8,362 nucleotides of DNA, taken from the NCBI GenBank assembly GCA_002346675.1, contig DEAI01000011.1:66847-75208 (forward strand), read 5' to 3'. The first letter of the stretch is position 1. Every line of letters begins with the position of its first letter. A program made the position numbers and the translations under genes. The notes beneath the pieces are model-generated. The model was not told where the DNA came from. It made no database searches and worked only from the letters and a program-made list of their open reading frames with translations. Below are positions 7,573 to 8,362 of this stretch, in pieces. This DNA is from Fidelibacterota bacterium UBA2986 (lineage in GTDB: Bacteria; Fidelibacterota; Marinisomatia; Marinisomatales; AB-629-J13).

Positions 7573-7595
7573 CAAAATAGAATTTCTTTTTATTC

Positions 7596-7790
7596 TTAAC
7601 GATATATTCTGGATAATCTCGCAACTCTGCGCATTGTTTTTTCCCGCTCCACCCGTTTGACAACGCTGGGTTTAATGTAAAACGCTTTTCTTCTTAACTC
7701 TCTCAAAACTCCTGCACGCTCCCATTTCTTTTTAAAGCGCCTTAGGGCGTGTTCTATCTGCTCTCCATCCTTTACTGTTACTTCAATCAA
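7596..7790 (-). CDS. rpsU: Small ribosomal subunit protein bS21
   Basis: A 64-residue, very basic protein of the 30S platform, near the 3' end of 16S rRNA that carries the anti-Shine-Dalgarno sequence. The family pattern is clear: VKDGEQIEHALRRFKKK at the N-terminus, then an arginine-rich helical middle (ERAGVLRELRRK) and KPSVVKR. The start is a TTG, chosen because the protein then begins exactly where other bS21 proteins do (IEVTVKDGE) and because a Shine-Dalgarno sequence sits 8 nt upstream. It follows the sigma-factor gene by 14 nt, so the two are surely co-transcribed; a terminator follows. A rare start codon combined with a strong ribosome-binding site, unlike every other gene here, hints at translational control. 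Position 54, which I recall being a Tyr involved in anti-SD occlusion in Flavobacterium bS21, is Arg here. Confidence 0.96.
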   Translation of the reverse strand: MIEVTVKDGEQIEHALRRFKKKWERAGVLRELRRKAFYIKPSVVKRVEREKTMRRVARLSRIYR

Positions 7791-7798
7791 TTGAGTTC

Positions 7799-7804
7799 CC
7801 TCCT
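7799..7804 (-). promoter_or_regulatory. rpsU: Strong Shine-Dalgarno sequence of rpsU
   Basis: AGGAGG (followed by another G) begins immediately after the TAG stop of the sigma-factor gene and ends 8 nt before the TTG start of rpsU. It is the only recognisable Shine-Dalgarno sequence before a start codon in the window and is what decides the TTG start. It could also allow ribosomes finishing rpoD to reinitiate on rpsU. Confidence 0.9.
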
Positions 7805-8362
7805 CTAACCGAGATATGTTCTTAAAATTTTACTGCGTGATCTGTGGCGCAGCCTTCGTATCGCTTTTTCTTTTATCTGTCTCACCCTCTCCCTAGTCAG
7901 ATTAAACTCCTCTCCAATTTCATTGAGAGTAAGGGCATAATCCATATCAATTCCAAAATACATCTGAATCACATCTCGCTCACGTTTTTGGAGCGTAGTG
8001 AGTGATTGACGAATTTCATCTTTAAGCGATTCGCCCATTAAATTGGTATCAGGTGACAATTGGTTTTCATCCTCAATTACATCCAAAAGTGCATTTTTTT
8101 CGCCTTCTCTAAATGGAGCATTCAAAGATTGATGACGTCTTGAAATCCTCATTGCATCCAAAATTTCCTCCGGTGTCATCTCGAGTTGGCGACCTAATTC
8201 TTCTTCATTGGGAGTTCTTTCAATTTCCGCTTCAATTTTCTGAGCGGTTTTTGTGATCTTACTTATGGTCCCTACTCGATTCAATGGAAGACGAACAATT
8301 CTAGAGTGCTCTGCTAGTGCTTGCAGAATGGACTGGCGAATCCACCAAACTGCATATGAAAT
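7805..8362 (-). CDS. rpoD: Primary RNA polymerase sigma factor, C-terminal part (5' end cut by the window edge)
   Basis: Sigma-70 family factor directing RNA polymerase to housekeeping promoters. 185 residues are visible, read in frame from base 8362 with no start. The fragment opens inside region 2 with ISYAVWWIRQSILQALAEHS and RIVRLPLN (regions 2.3-2.4, -10 element melting and recognition). It continues through region 3 (RTPNEEELGRQLEMTPEEIL) and ends with region 4 (LTTLQKRERDVIQMYFG). The -35-binding helix-turn-helix LTLNEIGEEFNLTRERVRQ begins at visible residue 144. The protein ends RSRSKILRTYLG. If it matches the Bacteroidota-type primary sigma (about 285-300 residues, lacking the large region 1.1 extension), some 100-115 residues lie beyond the edge. 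An apparent TTG start near 8284 is internal to the conserved LPLN motif and is not the real start. The stop is TAG, abutting the rpsU ribosome-binding site. Confidence 0.95.
   Translation of the reverse strand: MSYAVWWIRQSILQALAEHSRIVRLPLNRVGTISKITKTAQKIEAEIERTPNEEELGRQLEMTPEEILDAMRISRRHQSLNAPFREGEKNALLDVIEDENQLSPDTNLMGESLKDEIRQSLTTLQKRERDVIQMYFGIDMDYALTLNEIGEEFNLTRERVRQIKEKAIRRLRHRSRSKILRTYLG

Noticed and set aside
7285..7575. 96-codon open frame on the minus strand overlapping the mutase gene start and the terminator
   Set aside because: It is an out-of-frame shadow of the mutase gene, crosses the terminator hairpin, and its product matches no family I know.
7573..7600. TATTTTG between rpsU and the hairpin as a -7 promoter element for the mutase operon
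   Set aside because: It is one base short of the TAnnTTTG consensus and lacks a -33 TTTG at the expected distance, so it is too weak to annotate in AT-rich sequence.

Overview
The window is an AT-rich stretch of a bacterial chromosome in which every recognisable gene lies on the minus strand, so the genes read from right to left. The gene types suggest the Bacteroidota / FCB side of the tree, possibly a marine lineage such as Marinimicrobia. Pointers are a sigma factor resembling the short primary sigma of that group, a short bS21, an alpha-phosphohexomutase with GGEGNGG and SNTEP motifs, and almost no Shine-Dalgarno sequences. The phylum is an inference from remembered family features; nothing in the window fixes it.

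Right end (about 7541-8362): the 3' two thirds of a primary sigma factor gene (rpoD-like, cut by the window edge) is followed by rpsU (ribosomal protein bS21). rpsU starts with TTG behind a near-perfect Shine-Dalgarno sequence that touches the rpoD stop codon. A strong rho-independent hairpin with an A-tract and a T-tract then closes this rpoD-rpsU unit.

Middle (2934-7529): a tightly packed set consisting of an alpha-phosphohexomutase (GlmM-like), a human-type deoxyribose-phosphate aldolase (deoC), a catalytic aldehyde dehydrogenase, and a second, shorter aldehyde-dehydrogenase-like protein without catalytic residues. The last two look like the two halves of aldehyde dehydrogenase 16 (ALDH16) encoded as separate adjacent genes (488 + 287 residues, close to the size of the fused enzyme). 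Together they suggest a deoxyribose or deoxynucleoside salvage route. The mutase may supply deoxyribose-5-phosphate, DERA splits it to glyceraldehyde-3-phosphate and acetaldehyde, and the ALDH16 pair oxidises the aldehyde.

Left end (1-2926): rlmD (23S rRNA m5U methyltransferase with an iron-sulfur cluster site) and the N-terminal 494 codons of valS (valyl-tRNA synthetase, cut by the left edge). Gaps from the mutase gene to valS are 0, 15, 3, 7 and 58 nt, so the whole block is probably one transcript mixing sugar catabolism with translation genes. No gene-free stretch exceeds 60 nt. I see no tRNA, rRNA, CRISPR array, insertion sequence or prophage feature.
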